A program made the translations under genes and the position numbers. The notes beneath the pieces are model-generated. The model saw nothing but the letters and a program-made list of their open reading frames with translations. It did not search any database and was not told where the DNA came from. DNA of 64,000 nt from an uncultured Shewanella sp. GTDB taxonomy: Bacteria > Pseudomonadota > Gammaproteobacteria > Enterobacterales > Shewanellaceae. The stretch covers positions 248,001-312,000 of the forward strand of contig NZ_CANMWS010000001.1 in assembly GCF_947501665.1 (NCBI RefSeq). Reading direction: 5' to 3'. Below, piece by piece: positions 47,495-56,330 of this stretch (its first letter is position 1; each line of letters begins with the position of its first letter).

Positions 47495-48115
47495 ATGAGT
47501 AATAATAAAAAGACGCCGCTTCCTCAGCGCGGACCAGAATCACATGAGCGGCGGGAGCAAATTATTCATGTCGCAATTGAGCATTTTAGTCATTATGGTT
47601 ATAACAAAACCTCTGTGGGCGATATTGCAAAAGCCATTGGTGTTTCTAATGCCTATATCTATAAATTCTTTTCATCTAAAAAAGATATTGCTGAGGCGGT
47701 TTGTGCTGAAACATTAATGGCGCTTGATGAAGGTTTAGCGGCTATTGTCGATGCTGAACACAGTGCAACTCATAAACTAAGATTGATTTTTAAGGCATTG
47801 ATGCAAGGAAGTTTAGAGCTTCTTTCTAAAGAAAAGAAATTACATGAAATTGCCGCATTGAGTTTTGAAAATAATTGGTGTTCAAATAATAATCATCAAG
47901 CGGCTCTTTTTAGCCTTATTGAAAAGGTGGTTATACAGGGGCGTGAAGATGGGGTTTTTGATCGTAAGGCACCTTTAGATGAAGTTTGTTTGGCCATTCG
48001 AGATACGATGTTGCACATTTCACATCCATTATTATTAGAGCAAAAAGAGGAGTCTCAGCTTGAAGAAAGCTTGATAGCAATAACCAATATGGTACTTCGT
48101 AGCTTGGCTATTTAA
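47495..48115 (+). CDS. TetR-family repressor of the adjacent RND pump
   Basis: 206 residues. The N-terminal HTH (about 22-66) contains IEHFSHYGYNKTSVGDIAKA and NAYIYKFFSSKKDIAEAV, the classical TetR recognition helix region. The C-terminal ligand domain is helical and divergent. It is transcribed just ahead of, and in the same direction as, an RND adaptor/pump pair; palindromic operators lie in between. It probably represses the pump until a toxic ligand binds. Confidence 0.92.
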   Translation: MSNNKKTPLPQRGPESHERREQIIHVAIEHFSHYGYNKTSVGDIAKAIGVSNAYIYKFFSSKKDIAEAVCAETLMALDEGLAAIVDAEHSATHKLRLIFKALMQGSLELLSKEKKLHEIAALSFENNWCSNNNHQAALFSLIEKVVIQGREDGVFDRKAPLDEVCLAIRDTMLHISHPLLLEQKEESQLEESLIAITNMVLRSLAI

Positions 48116-48157
48116 AGTTTTATGAGTATGAAGTATCAATAAAACAAGGTTACAAGT

Positions 48158-48216
48158 TTGACTTTTTGTAACTTGTAACCAATAATGGGTCCCATTGAAG
48201 TTTAATAGGTCCTATT
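48158..48216 (+). promoter_or_regulatory. RND-pump promoter with two palindromic operators
   Basis: TTGACT (48158-48163), 17 bp, AATAAT (48181-48186) form a near-consensus sigma-70 promoter. AATGGGTCCCATT (48184-48196) overlaps the -10 and start site, and AATAGGTCCTATT (48204-48216) repeats it with centres 20 bp apart, two helical turns. This suits co-operative TetR-type repression. The GGTTACAAG...CTTGTAACC inverted repeat (48148-48180) surrounds the -35 region. Confidence 0.7.
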
Positions 48217-48219
48217 TGT

Positions 48220-49302
48220 ATGTCATATAAGCTCCCTATCATCATATTCATGAGCGTGTTGCTTATCGCTTGTGGGCAGCAACCACGGCTAGAAACTGAT
48301 CCCAGAATACAACCGCCGTTTATTCCATTTGTTGCAGTGCAACCCGATGTCAGTCAAGAAAGGACCTTTAGTGGTACTGTTGAAGCTCAAATACAGAGTG
48401 ATTTAAGCTTTCGTATTGCAGGTAAAATTTTAGAAAGGCAGGTTAATACAGGGGAATATGTCAAGAAAGGCCAAGTATTGATGCGACTTGATACGAAAGA
48501 TCTCTTTTTAGAGCTGACTTCTGCGAATAAAGCCGTTGAAGCGGCAAAAGCAGATGTTTTTAAAGCAAAAAGTGATGAACGTAGAAAGCGTCAACTTGTT
48601 GATGAAGGTTATGTTTCTAAACAAGACTATGATTATGCTCTGGCGACGTTGAAGGCGAGTAAAGCTCAGTTAGCAATGGCAAGAGCGAAGGCATCGATTG
48701 CCGAACATGCGATGGAATATTCAGCGTTAGTTGCCAATGCTGATGGCGTGATTGTCAATGTGACGGGCGAAGCGGGTCAAGTGGTCACGGCGGGGCAACC
48801 TATGATGACGTTAGCACAAGACGGTCCAAGAGATGCTGTCGTAAGATTGCCTGAAACCATACACCCAGCGTTGGGGACCCAAGCTAAAGCACGTTTTTAC
48901 AATGCAAATATACCAGAGGGAGATGCTTATTTAAGGGAGTTATCAAATGCGGCTGATGTTGTAACGCGAACTTATGAAGCGCGTTTTAAATTAAATGGAA
49001 AACACCCCCCTTTATTAGGTTCTACGGTCAGTGTGACACTGACATTACCTGCTGCGCAAGGCAGTTTTATCGTTCCAATTGATGCCTTGTATAACGATGG
49101 GCAAGGCAGTGGAGTGTGGGTACTCAATAAAGCAGATTCCAGAGTAACTTTTAGGCGGGTTAGTATTCTACGAATGAATACAAAAAATGCCAGTGTACGA
49201 GGTGCCCTTAAGCTTGATGAGTTTATTGCGGCCAATGGGGCGCATCGTTTACATGAAAATGAGTTGGTTGCCGTTCTATATGATAAGCAGGTGGTTCAAT
49301 GA
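48220..49302 (+). CDS. RND efflux periplasmic adaptor (AcrA-type lipoprotein)
   Basis: 360 residues. A lipoprotein signal ends LLIAC (Cys18), so the protein is anchored in the inner membrane by lipid. Split lipoyl motifs (SFRIAGKILERQVNTGEYVK and YSALVANADGVIVNVTGEAG) flank a short alpha-hairpin rich in Ala/Lys. The C-terminal barrel contains GSTVSVTLTLP. It overlaps the pump gene by 4 bp. It connects the pump to a TolC-type channel. Confidence 0.94.
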   Translation: MSYKLPIIIFMSVLLIACGQQPRLETDPRIQPPFIPFVAVQPDVSQERTFSGTVEAQIQSDLSFRIAGKILERQVNTGEYVKKGQVLMRLDTKDLFLELTSANKAVEAAKADVFKAKSDERRKRQLVDEGYVSKQDYDYALATLKASKAQLAMARAKASIAEHAMEYSALVANADGVIVNVTGEAGQVVTAGQPMMTLAQDGPRDAVVRLPETIHPALGTQAKARFYNANIPEGDAYLRELSNAADVVTRTYEARFKLNGKHPPLLGSTVSVTLTLPAAQGSFIVPIDALYNDGQGSGVWVLNKADSRVTFRRVSILRMNTKNASVRGALKLDEFIAANGAHRLHENELVAVLYDKQVVQ

Positions 49303-52300
49303 ATAAATATAATTTATCTGCTTTAGCCGTTCGTGAAAGATCCATTACGTTATTTCTTATTATTGCAATTACGTTGGCTGGCGTGTTTTCTTTCTTTGAG
49401 TTAGGCCGTGCTGAAGATCCTATGTTCACGGTGAAAGTCTTAACCGTCTCGGTTGTATGGCCGGGAGCAACACCTGAAGAGATGCAAGATTTAGTGGCTG
49501 AGCCCCTTGAAAAACGGCTGCAAGAATTACGCTGGTATGACAAAGTGGAAACAGTGACTCGTCCGGGATTAGCGCTGATGACGTTGACACTTAAATCATC
49601 CATGCCACCAAGTGAGCTCGATCAACAGTTTTATCAAGCGCGTAAAAAATTAGATGATGAAGCGAAAAGTTTACCTGCGGGTGTCGTCGGGCCTTTTATT
49701 AACGATGAATATTCTGATGTGACGTTTGCATTATATGCTTTAAAGGCCAATGGGATGCCTATGCGGTTACTCGCTCGCCAAGCCGAAGGCATTAGACAGC
49801 AACTATTGCATGTGGCTGGCGTTAAAAAAGTGAATATTTTGGGGGAGCAATCTGAGCGTATTTTTGTGGAGTTTTCTTATGCTAAATTGGCTAGTTTAGG
49901 TATCTCACCTACTGCTATTTTTTCTGCACTACAAAGTGCAAATAGATTGTCTCCTGCTGGTGCGATTGAAACTGAAAATCGCAAAGTCTTTGTTCGTCTT
50001 GATGGTGCCTACAATCGTTTAGAAGATATCGGTAATACTGTTATTTCAAGTAATGGTTATACCTTCAAATTAAAAGATATTGCAACGATTCAAAGAGGTT
50101 ATGAAAATCCTGCCAGCTTTAAAATTCGTGATAATGGTGAGCCTAGTATTTTATTGGGCGTCGTCATGCGAGAGGGCTGGAATGGACTTGCATTAGGAGA
50201 GGCATTAAATAAAGCGGTAACGGCAATTAGTGAGCAGCTTCCCGCTGGTGTTGATGTCAGTAAAGTCTCTGAGCAAGCTGTCAATATTGATAATGCGTTT
50301 AGTGAATTTATGCTTAAATTTGTTGTTGCCATTTCAGTGGTCATGTTGGTGAGTTTATTGAGTATGGGGTGGCGAGTTGGAATGATTGTTGTTGCTGCAG
50401 TTCCATTAACTTTGGCAGCAGTATTCACAATAATGTTATTAACGGATAGGCAATTCGATCGCATTACCTTAGGTGCATTGATTTTGTCTTTAGGCTTGCT
50501 AGTAGATGATGCCATTATTGCAATCGAAACCATGGTTGTAAAAATGGAAGAGGGGATGAGCCGTGTAAAGGCAGCGGCTTACTCTTGGAGTCATACTGCT
50601 GCACCTATGTTGTCAGGTACCTTAATAACAATAATTGGTTTTACGCCTGTGGGTTTTGCTCAATCAAGTGCTGGAGAATATGCCGGTAATATTTTTTGGA
50701 TAGTGGGCTTTGCATTAATTGCTTCGTGGATTGTCGCGGTGGTGTTTACGCCTTACATTGGAGTGAAATTATTGCCTAATATTAAGCGAGTCTCTGGCGG
50801 GCATGAAGCGATTTATGCAACCAAAAATTATCAGAAATTACGTAAATTAATTCAATGGGTTGTGAGGTTTAAGCGAGTAGTATCAAGTTCAGTATTATTG
50901 CTCTTTATCATTTCAGCGATTGGCATGCTTTTTGTGCAACAACAATTTTTTCCTAATTCGGATAGACCTGAATTACTGGTTGAATTACAGATGCAAGAAG
51001 GATCAAGTTTTGCGATAACGGACAACACGACTCAAAAAATCGAAAAGTGGTTAAAATCACAACCAGAATCAAAAGTGGTGACTGCATATATTGGTCAAGG
51101 TGCACCTCGATTCTTTTTATCTTATAACCCAGAGCTTCCGGATCCCGCGTTTGCAAAAATTATTGTATTGACAGCAGATGATACTCAAAGAGATCGTTTA
51201 AAATTAAAGTTACGAAAAGCAATCCAATCAGGGCTAGGATCAGAAGCTCAGATCCGTGTCTCTCAACTTGTGTATGGTCCTTATACACCGTACCCTGTTG
51301 AGTTTCGTGTCATGGGTCCAGATCCTGATAAATTACGAGACATCTCCAGCCAAGTTGCTCAGGTTATGCGAAGTAATAACAGTATGCGCAGTGTTAATCG
51401 TAATTGGGGGGAGAAGCAGGCAAAAGCAGACTTTGTGATAGATAAAGAGCGATTACGACAATTGGGTATGTCTCTATCTGATGTGTCAGAGCAATTACAG
51501 CTGCTTATTAGTGGTATGACTGTGACGAATATGCGTGAAAATATTCGCAGTGTGGAAATTGTTGCGCGCACAGCAGGAAATGAGAAATGGGATCCGACTT
51601 TATTTCAAGATTTTAATTTAGTTAATGCGAATGGTGAAGCGATTCCGTTGAGTCAAATTGGGCACGTTGAATTTGGCTCAGAAGATCCGGTGTTAATGCG
51701 CCGAAATCGAATGCCCATTATTACCGTTAGAGGGGATGTTGGCGAAGACGTACAGCCTCATCAGGCATCATCAGAAGTAAAAGATGCGTTGTCAGGTTTA
51801 ATGAGTCAATTACCTAAGGGCTATGTGATAGAGGAAGGTGGTATTGTTGAAGAGTCTAATATGGCGAATAACGCACTATTGCCTATTTTTCCTATTATGA
51901 TTGGCCTCACTTTATTTATTATTATGTTACAAGTACGCTCATTTGCTGCGATGTTTATGGTGTATTTAACGGCCCCTTTAGGCTTAATTGGAGCTGTTCC
52001 AGCATTACTAATTTTTAATCAACCTTTTGGTTTTACAGCTATTTTAGGCTTGATTGGTTTGTCTGGTATTTTAATGCGTAATACATTAATTTTAATTCAG
52101 CAAATTAAAGATAATTTAGACGCTGGAATGTCACAATATACCGCATTGATTGAAGCGACAGTTCAGCGTTCAAGGCCGGTTATTTTAACTGCGCTTGCGG
52201 CTGTATTGGCTTTTATTCCATTAACATACTCCACTTTTTGGGGGCCAATGGCGTATACTTTAATTGGTGGGACGGCAATAGGAACGATTTTAACTTTGTT

Positions 52301-52352
52301 GTTTTTACCTGCACTTTATGCGACTTGGTTTAACGTGAAACGTATTGATTGA
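49299..52352 (+). CDS. RND-family multidrug efflux pump (AcrB/MexF-like)
   Basis: 1017 residues with the RND duplicated layout: helix 1, porter domain, helices 2-7, second porter domain, helices 8-12. Family motifs include VVWPGATPEEMQDLVAEPLE near residue 52 and the Asp-Asp of helix 4 in LGLLVDDAIIAIE (proton relay). GDRP-type loops and the C-terminal RSRPVILTALAAVLAFIPL are also present. It resembles the smaller HAE-1/VexK-like pumps. It forms an operon with the adaptor and TetR regulator; no outer-membrane gene follows. Confidence 0.95.
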   Translation: MNKYNLSALAVRERSITLFLIIAITLAGVFSFFELGRAEDPMFTVKVLTVSVVWPGATPEEMQDLVAEPLEKRLQELRWYDKVETVTRPGLALMTLTLKSSMPPSELDQQFYQARKKLDDEAKSLPAGVVGPFINDEYSDVTFALYALKANGMPMRLLARQAEGIRQQLLHVAGVKKVNILGEQSERIFVEFSYAKLASLGISPTAIFSALQSANRLSPAGAIETENRKVFVRLDGAYNRLEDIGNTVISSNGYTFKLKDIATIQRGYENPASFKIRDNGEPSILLGVVMREGWNGLALGEALNKAVTAISEQLPAGVDVSKVSEQAVNIDNAFSEFMLKFVVAISVVMLVSLLSMGWRVGMIVVAAVPLTLAAVFTIMLLTDRQFDRITLGALILSLGLLVDDAIIAIETMVVKMEEGMSRVKAAAYSWSHTAAPMLSGTLITIIGFTPVGFAQSSAGEYAGNIFWIVGFALIASWIVAVVFTPYIGVKLLPNIKRVSGGHEAIYATKNYQKLRKLIQWVVRFKRVVSSSVLLLFIISAIGMLFVQQQFFPNSDRPELLVELQMQEGSSFAITDNTTQKIEKWLKSQPESKVVTAYIGQGAPRFFLSYNPELPDPAFAKIIVLTADDTQRDRLKLKLRKAIQSGLGSEAQIRVSQLVYGPYTPYPVEFRVMGPDPDKLRDISSQVAQVMRSNNSMRSVNRNWGEKQAKADFVIDKERLRQLGMSLSDVSEQLQLLISGMTVTNMRENIRSVEIVARTAGNEKWDPTLFQDFNLVNANGEAIPLSQIGHVEFGSEDPVLMRRNRMPIITVRGDVGEDVQPHQASSEVKDALSGLMSQLPKGYVIEEGGIVEESNMANNALLPIFPIMIGLTLFIIMLQVRSFAAMFMVYLTAPLGLIGAVPALLIFNQPFGFTAILGLIGLSGILMRNTLILIQQIKDNLDAGMSQYTALIEATVQRSRPVILTALAAVLAFIPLTYSTFWGPMAYTLIGGTAIGTILTLLFLPALYATWFNVKRID

Positions 52353-52437
52353 ATATCATTTATTCACAGTTGGTGGGAGGTATTGAATGAGATGACTTTA
52401 TTGTGTTGTCAACTATTCTTAGTTTTATCGGCTTTCT

Positions 52438-53409
52438 TTGGAAGTGAAAAACATGATGGAGTGGATGATGATTGAGATGAAGATGTTTATCAAATTCAAA
52501 GGTATGATACGGCGATTGATATTACCTGTTGAGGTGACAAGAATATCGATTTATTTACTTGTATGTGGCCAAGTTGCTTGTTCCAAGCCTCCTCCAATAC
52601 CTGAGAGTGATTACCAACAAACAGATGCGCTAATGCATACTGTATCGAGTAATATCAGCCAAGATCCTTTACTGGATAAAGTGCTCAATATTGACCATTC
52701 TCGTTTAGCTCGTAGTCAAGGGAGTCGATTAGCACCAACGCAAGTCGCTCTTTTTCATAATAAGTTGTTAGAATCACAGTTGTTACAGATTAACCCTCTC
52801 ATTGCCATGGAGTTTCCCATTAAGTTATTGGCTTATCAAGAGGCCACCCATGGTGAAGTGAAGTTGGTTTGGAATGATTTTTCTTATCTTAGTCAGCGTT
52901 ATGGTTTAGGTGAACAGCCCCAATTGGCGCATTGGTATGAACAAAGTATTGCGATGGCGACTCAGGGGATCGATGAGTCTATTTTAAGCCCGTTATCATT
53001 GACACGTATTGATGAAGCGGCTCTCATTACTGTGTCTAGTTCAATGGATTTTGAGTCATCACTTAAAAGAGCGGTGAATATTGCTCGTGATAGTAAAGGT
53101 GTAATTGTTTTCGATATTATTGATTTCCAAGCAGTGGCAAAAGAGCATGGGATCATGTTACCCCAAATGACCTTAGTGTTATTTGGTGCGCCGGGTCCAG
53201 GTGGAAGGGCGATGAAAGCATCGCAATCACTAGGATTAGATGGTTTTCCACAAAAGGTTCTTATATGGAATGATAACCAAGGCAATACGCATATTACTTA
53301 TAATGAATTACTGTTAATTGCAACTCGTCATAAAGTGCCAATTAATACGGCATTACGCATTATTCAACGTAGAATAGATAAAGCGTATAAGCGATCATTT
53401 AGTGATTGA
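52438..53409 (+). CDS. DUF302 domain protein, exported
   Basis: 323 residues as written, but the true start is uncertain; Met residues at about 16 and 23 give a shorter leader. A hydrophobic stretch IYLLVCGQVACS looks like a signal or lipoprotein peptide, although the lipobox is imperfect. The C-terminal DUF302 domain (about 200-320) includes GVIVFDIIDFQAVAKEHGI, LVLFGAPGPGGRAMKASQSL and VLIWNDNQGNTHITYNELLL. A degenerate copy of the same pattern (about 85-175, VALFHNKLLESQLL, FPIKLLAYQE) precedes it. It follows the pump gene by 86 bp. Function unknown. Confidence 0.7.
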   Translation: MEVKNMMEWMMIEMKMFIKFKGMIRRLILPVEVTRISIYLLVCGQVACSKPPPIPESDYQQTDALMHTVSSNISQDPLLDKVLNIDHSRLARSQGSRLAPTQVALFHNKLLESQLLQINPLIAMEFPIKLLAYQEATHGEVKLVWNDFSYLSQRYGLGEQPQLAHWYEQSIAMATQGIDESILSPLSLTRIDEAALITVSSSMDFESSLKRAVNIARDSKGVIVFDIIDFQAVAKEHGIMLPQMTLVLFGAPGPGGRAMKASQSLGLDGFPQKVLIWNDNQGNTHITYNELLLIATRHKVPINTALRIIQRRIDKAYKRSFSD

Positions 53410-53500
53410 ATGCTCTCGGTTGATTTAGCGACAGGAGCTGTTGTGATGATTTAGACAGCAGTCTGTGATTCATTGACTTTAAAGGAATAGTTTGGGCTGT

Positions 53501-53527
53501 CTGACACTCACTAACACGAGTTCAGCT
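53501..53527 (-). mobile_element. MITE-like element, terminal fragment (copy D)
   Basis: On the minus strand this reads GCTGAACTCG then GTGAGTGTCAG, matching the first 26 bp of copies B and C (ACCTGAACTCGGG...GAGTGTCAG). Only one end remains. It lies downstream of the H-NOX gene and of the DUF302 gene. Confidence 0.6.
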
Positions 53528-53612
53528 TAGATATGCTTGGCTTGGGTTTCAGACATTGCTAGGATTTAAGAGCATCATTAACCCATGAAAAATCAATGCT
53601 TTTAACCGAAAG

Positions 53613-54143
53613 TCAAAAAATATTCATATACGTTATAGTTTTCTTTTTGATGTGTTTTTTTTCAAATTGGATGGCGGTTTGGTAGTTCATTGCCACACTT
53701 TCTATGACACCTTCGACGAGATCGGCCATTTCTCTTATAGAGTCATAAGTCATGGTGACAGAATTGGGCCCAGTATCAATACATTGAAATCTTGGTGGCT
53801 CGGCGTCAGGCCAGATTTTTTTCAGCTCGACTCTGTGAATATGATCGAGCCGTAAAAAGAGCTTTTTTGGGTGCTTGAAAGTCGTGACTTCTGGTGGTGC
53901 AATTTTTGTGAGATGTGGAAAGATCCATTTTCCAAAACTAAAATGGGCATCTTTAGGACTGAGGTTGAGTTTCTTACAAGTTTGATTAACCAGTTCGATT
54001 AAATCTTCATCTGGGTATGTACCTGATCGAATGAAAGGCTCTGTCGTGATAAATTGTCATGCATCTAAAATATCTTCAAAGGCTTCGTCGCCCGCTTGTT
54101 CAATAATAAATTGCTCTAATAAATTGAAGATATGTCCTTTCAT
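53613..54143 (-). pseudogene. H-NOX (haem-NO/O2-binding) protein gene with TGA at codon 29
   Basis: Continuous frame of 176 codons except TGA at 54057-54059. The start MKGHIFNLLEQFIIEQAGDE is typical of H-NOX. Later markers are FSFGKWIFPHLTKI, the proximal-histidine helix LDHIHRVELKKIWPDAEPP (His103 likely haem ligand, Pro-Pro following) and the haem-propionate motif Y-x-S-x-R in TYDSIREM (Tyr133, Ser135, Arg137). H-NOX proteins sense NO or O2 and regulate a partner kinase or cyclase. A soluble histidine kinase gene lies 44 bp upstream on the same strand, the usual H-NOX/HnoK pairing. The single stop means a recent pseudogene or a sequencing error. Confidence 0.85.
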
Positions 54144-54187
54144 AGTTGGATGGCCTTTTGAGTTAGCGGCAGTTCAATTTGAGTGTA

Positions 54188-55093
54188 TTAGGGAGATGAT
54201 TTAATCATAGCAGGGAATGTAAAAGAGACGATACTGCCACAGGGGTCATTGGTTTTAATCTTGAGATGTCCTCCGACATTATTAAGCATGATATGACATA
54301 ATATTAATCCAAGTCCCAGTCCACTATTTGATTCTATGTGGTGTAAATGTGGGCTCATATTTGCTTGAGAGACTTGGATTAACAGGTTTTCTGGAAAGCC
54401 TATCCCTGTATCGGTGACATTAACAATCAACATAAATAGATGGTTGTTTTCTGTTTCCAATGAGACTGAAATGGTGATGTGAGATCCAGGGGGAGAAAAT
54501 GCAATGGCATTGGATAGTAATTGTCTAATAATGTTGATGAGTACGCGTTTATCAGCCTTGATAACCTTGGGTATTTCTGGGGCTATCTTTGTTTTAATAT
54601 GCATATTCTTATGTAAGTGGGAGCGTAAATAGAACTGGGTAAAATCATGTAACATTTCTTGTAAATTAAAATTTAATGTACTTGGTTGGTAAACCGATGA
54701 GGAGAGTTGGGCAAATTGGATCAGGTTTTCAATCATATTAAGTAAATTCTCACCGGATTGGTGAATGATTTTTAAGCATTGTCCTTGTTCTGGGGTGAGA
54801 GGCTCTTGAGGGTTATCTAATACTTCAGCCATACCAATAATAGCATTCATTGGGGTTTTAAGTTGATGACTGATGTGTTGTAAAAATTGTGTTCTCACCG
54901 AAAGAGCTTTGTTTTTCTCTGTGATGGTCGTTTTTAGATGATGTTCGATTATTTTTCTGTTTTCAATTTCGGCCTTTAATTTTTCTTGGGCATAATAAGT
55001 ATCCCTGAGTTTATTTTCGGCTAAGTCTTCAGCTGCTGTTAGTGCTGCCTGAGTTCTTTTTAAGCGTTTATTGAGTTTTTCAAGTTCATTCAT
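54188..55093 (-). CDS. Soluble histidine kinase, probable H-NOX partner (HnoK-like)
   Basis: 301 residues with no membrane segment. An N-terminal coiled coil (about 1-65) leads into the dimerisation/phosphoacceptor helix HISHQLKTPMNAIIG (His76). The ATPase domain has the N-box LLSNAIAFS, G1 DTGIGFPENL and G2 GLGLGLILCH. Lack of a sensor domain and the downstream H-NOX gene suggest that the kinase is controlled by NO-bound H-NOX. It starts 9 bp after the MFS gene stop. The cognate response regulator is not obvious; the OmpR-type regulator at 58.3 kb is one candidate. Confidence 0.85.
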   Translation of the reverse strand: MNELEKLNKRLKRTQAALTAAEDLAENKLRDTYYAQEKLKAEIENRKIIEHHLKTTITEKNKALSVRTQFLQHISHQLKTPMNAIIGMAEVLDNPQEPLTPEQGQCLKIIHQSGENLLNMIENLIQFAQLSSSVYQPSTLNFNLQEMLHDFTQFYLRSHLHKNMHIKTKIAPEIPKVIKADKRVLINIIRQLLSNAIAFSPPGSHITISVSLETENNHLFMLIVNVTDTGIGFPENLLIQVSQANMSPHLHHIESNSGLGLGLILCHIMLNNVGGHLKIKTNDPCGSIVSFTFPAMIKSSP

Positions 55094-55102
55094 GAAGATT
55101 TT

Positions 55103-56326
55103 TTACCTAGGCGTTTGCTCAATAGAGACCGGATTTTCGATACTTTTACGAATGCATAGGATCAGTAATGATGCAGCGACAAAAATAAAAATCCCTTCTA
55201 AGTAAAAATGCGTTAATGTAATGAAAGAATTGATATAAATACCGAAACCAGCAGCGCAGTAGACAGAAATAGTCAGTAGACCAGATGCAGAATTATAGTT
55301 CTCTTTGACTGAATTTAAGGCTCGAAATGATAAAATAGGGACTAAGCACACTAGTGTAATGGTGCACAACACACCCGGAATAACCCAAAGCCAACTACTA
55401 AACGCTGCGGACATGTTAAATATGATATAAAGAATAAACGCAGTGAAAGCGGCAATAAATAACAGTGTAACATATACAGTTATCATTTTTTTCTCATTGA
55501 CTTTTTGATATATTTTTTGGATGAACAGTGGAATAATCATTCCTGGAAATAGCAGTGGGAAAAGGTATAAGGCTAAGCTTTGTATGGGAATACTATAGTT
55601 CGCCATAAGCCAAAATATAATGGCGATGTAATAACTTTGGCTAATGGAGGAAATACAAGCGATCCCCAGAATGTTAAATAAAAATGTTTTATTTTTAAGG
55701 TGCAGAAACATCGCTTTAATATTGTCTTTTATTCTAATATTTTTGTTGATAGTTTGAGTCGAAGGAGGGAGTTTGAACAGGAGAATAAGTAATAAAATGA
55801 GCCATAAAGGAATGATAAAAAAAGCGTAATTCCAACCCAAAAAGCTGGCTAACCAACCGCTGATATAAGGCATGAAAAAAGCAGCAAAAAAACCGGCTAC
55901 CATTGGCATTGTTAGGGCTTTTTTAATATCAGCTTCTTCCGTTAGGTAAATCATAACAAAGCTTCTAGAACAGACAACGAGTCCACCCATTAAAATAGCG
56001 CCCACAATGTAGTTTATCCCCCAAAACCACACATTGGTTGTTATGGAAATTGACGCTAAAATAATAATACCAATAGAAGTCAGATATATAAGAAATCGTT
56101 TAATTTCAAATCTATCAATCAATACCCCCCAAAAAATAGAAGATAAACCAGAAAGAATAAAGGCCAGTGAAATAAATTGATTGAGTAAGTTTTGTGTTGT
56201 TTGAAAACTATGTAATAGATCGGGAATAACGGGAAGAGCGACTTTCATATACCCCCAATAACTGAGTAATAAACACATGGGGATATATAAAATAATATGT
56301 TGTTTATTTTTATTGATGTCATTCAT
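55103..56326 (-). CDS. MFS transporter, Bcr/CflA-like
   Basis: 407 residues with about twelve membrane helices. Early text (VALPVIPDLLHSFQTTQNLLNQFISLAF) and motif A-like FWGVLIDRFEIKRFLIYL match the DHA1/Bcr group. It lies 4 bp after pagL and 9 bp before the kinase, so it is in the same operon. Its substrate is unknown. Linkage to pagL and a gas-sensor pair suggests a role in an envelope or stress response; this is inference. Confidence 0.85.
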   Translation of the reverse strand: MNDINKNKQHIILYIPMCLLLSYWGYMKVALPVIPDLLHSFQTTQNLLNQFISLAFILSGLSSIFWGVLIDRFEIKRFLIYLTSIGIIILASISITTNVWFWGINYIVGAILMGGLVVCSRSFVMIYLTEEADIKKALTMPMVAGFFAAFFMPYISGWLASFLGWNYAFFIIPLWLILLLILLFKLPPSTQTINKNIRIKDNIKAMFLHLKNKTFLFNILGIACISSISQSYYIAIIFWLMANYSIPIQSLALYLFPLLFPGMIIPLFIQKIYQKVNEKKMITVYVTLLFIAAFTAFILYIIFNMSAAFSSWLWVIPGVLCTITLVCLVPILSFRALNSVKENYNSASGLLTISVYCAAGFGIYINSFITLTHFYLEGIFIFVAASLLILCIRKSIENPVSIEQTPR

Positions 56327-56330
56327 TGCA

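Noticed and set aside
53652..53855. A 67-codon plus-strand frame
   Set aside because: It is antisense to the H-NOX coding sequence, which explains its length.
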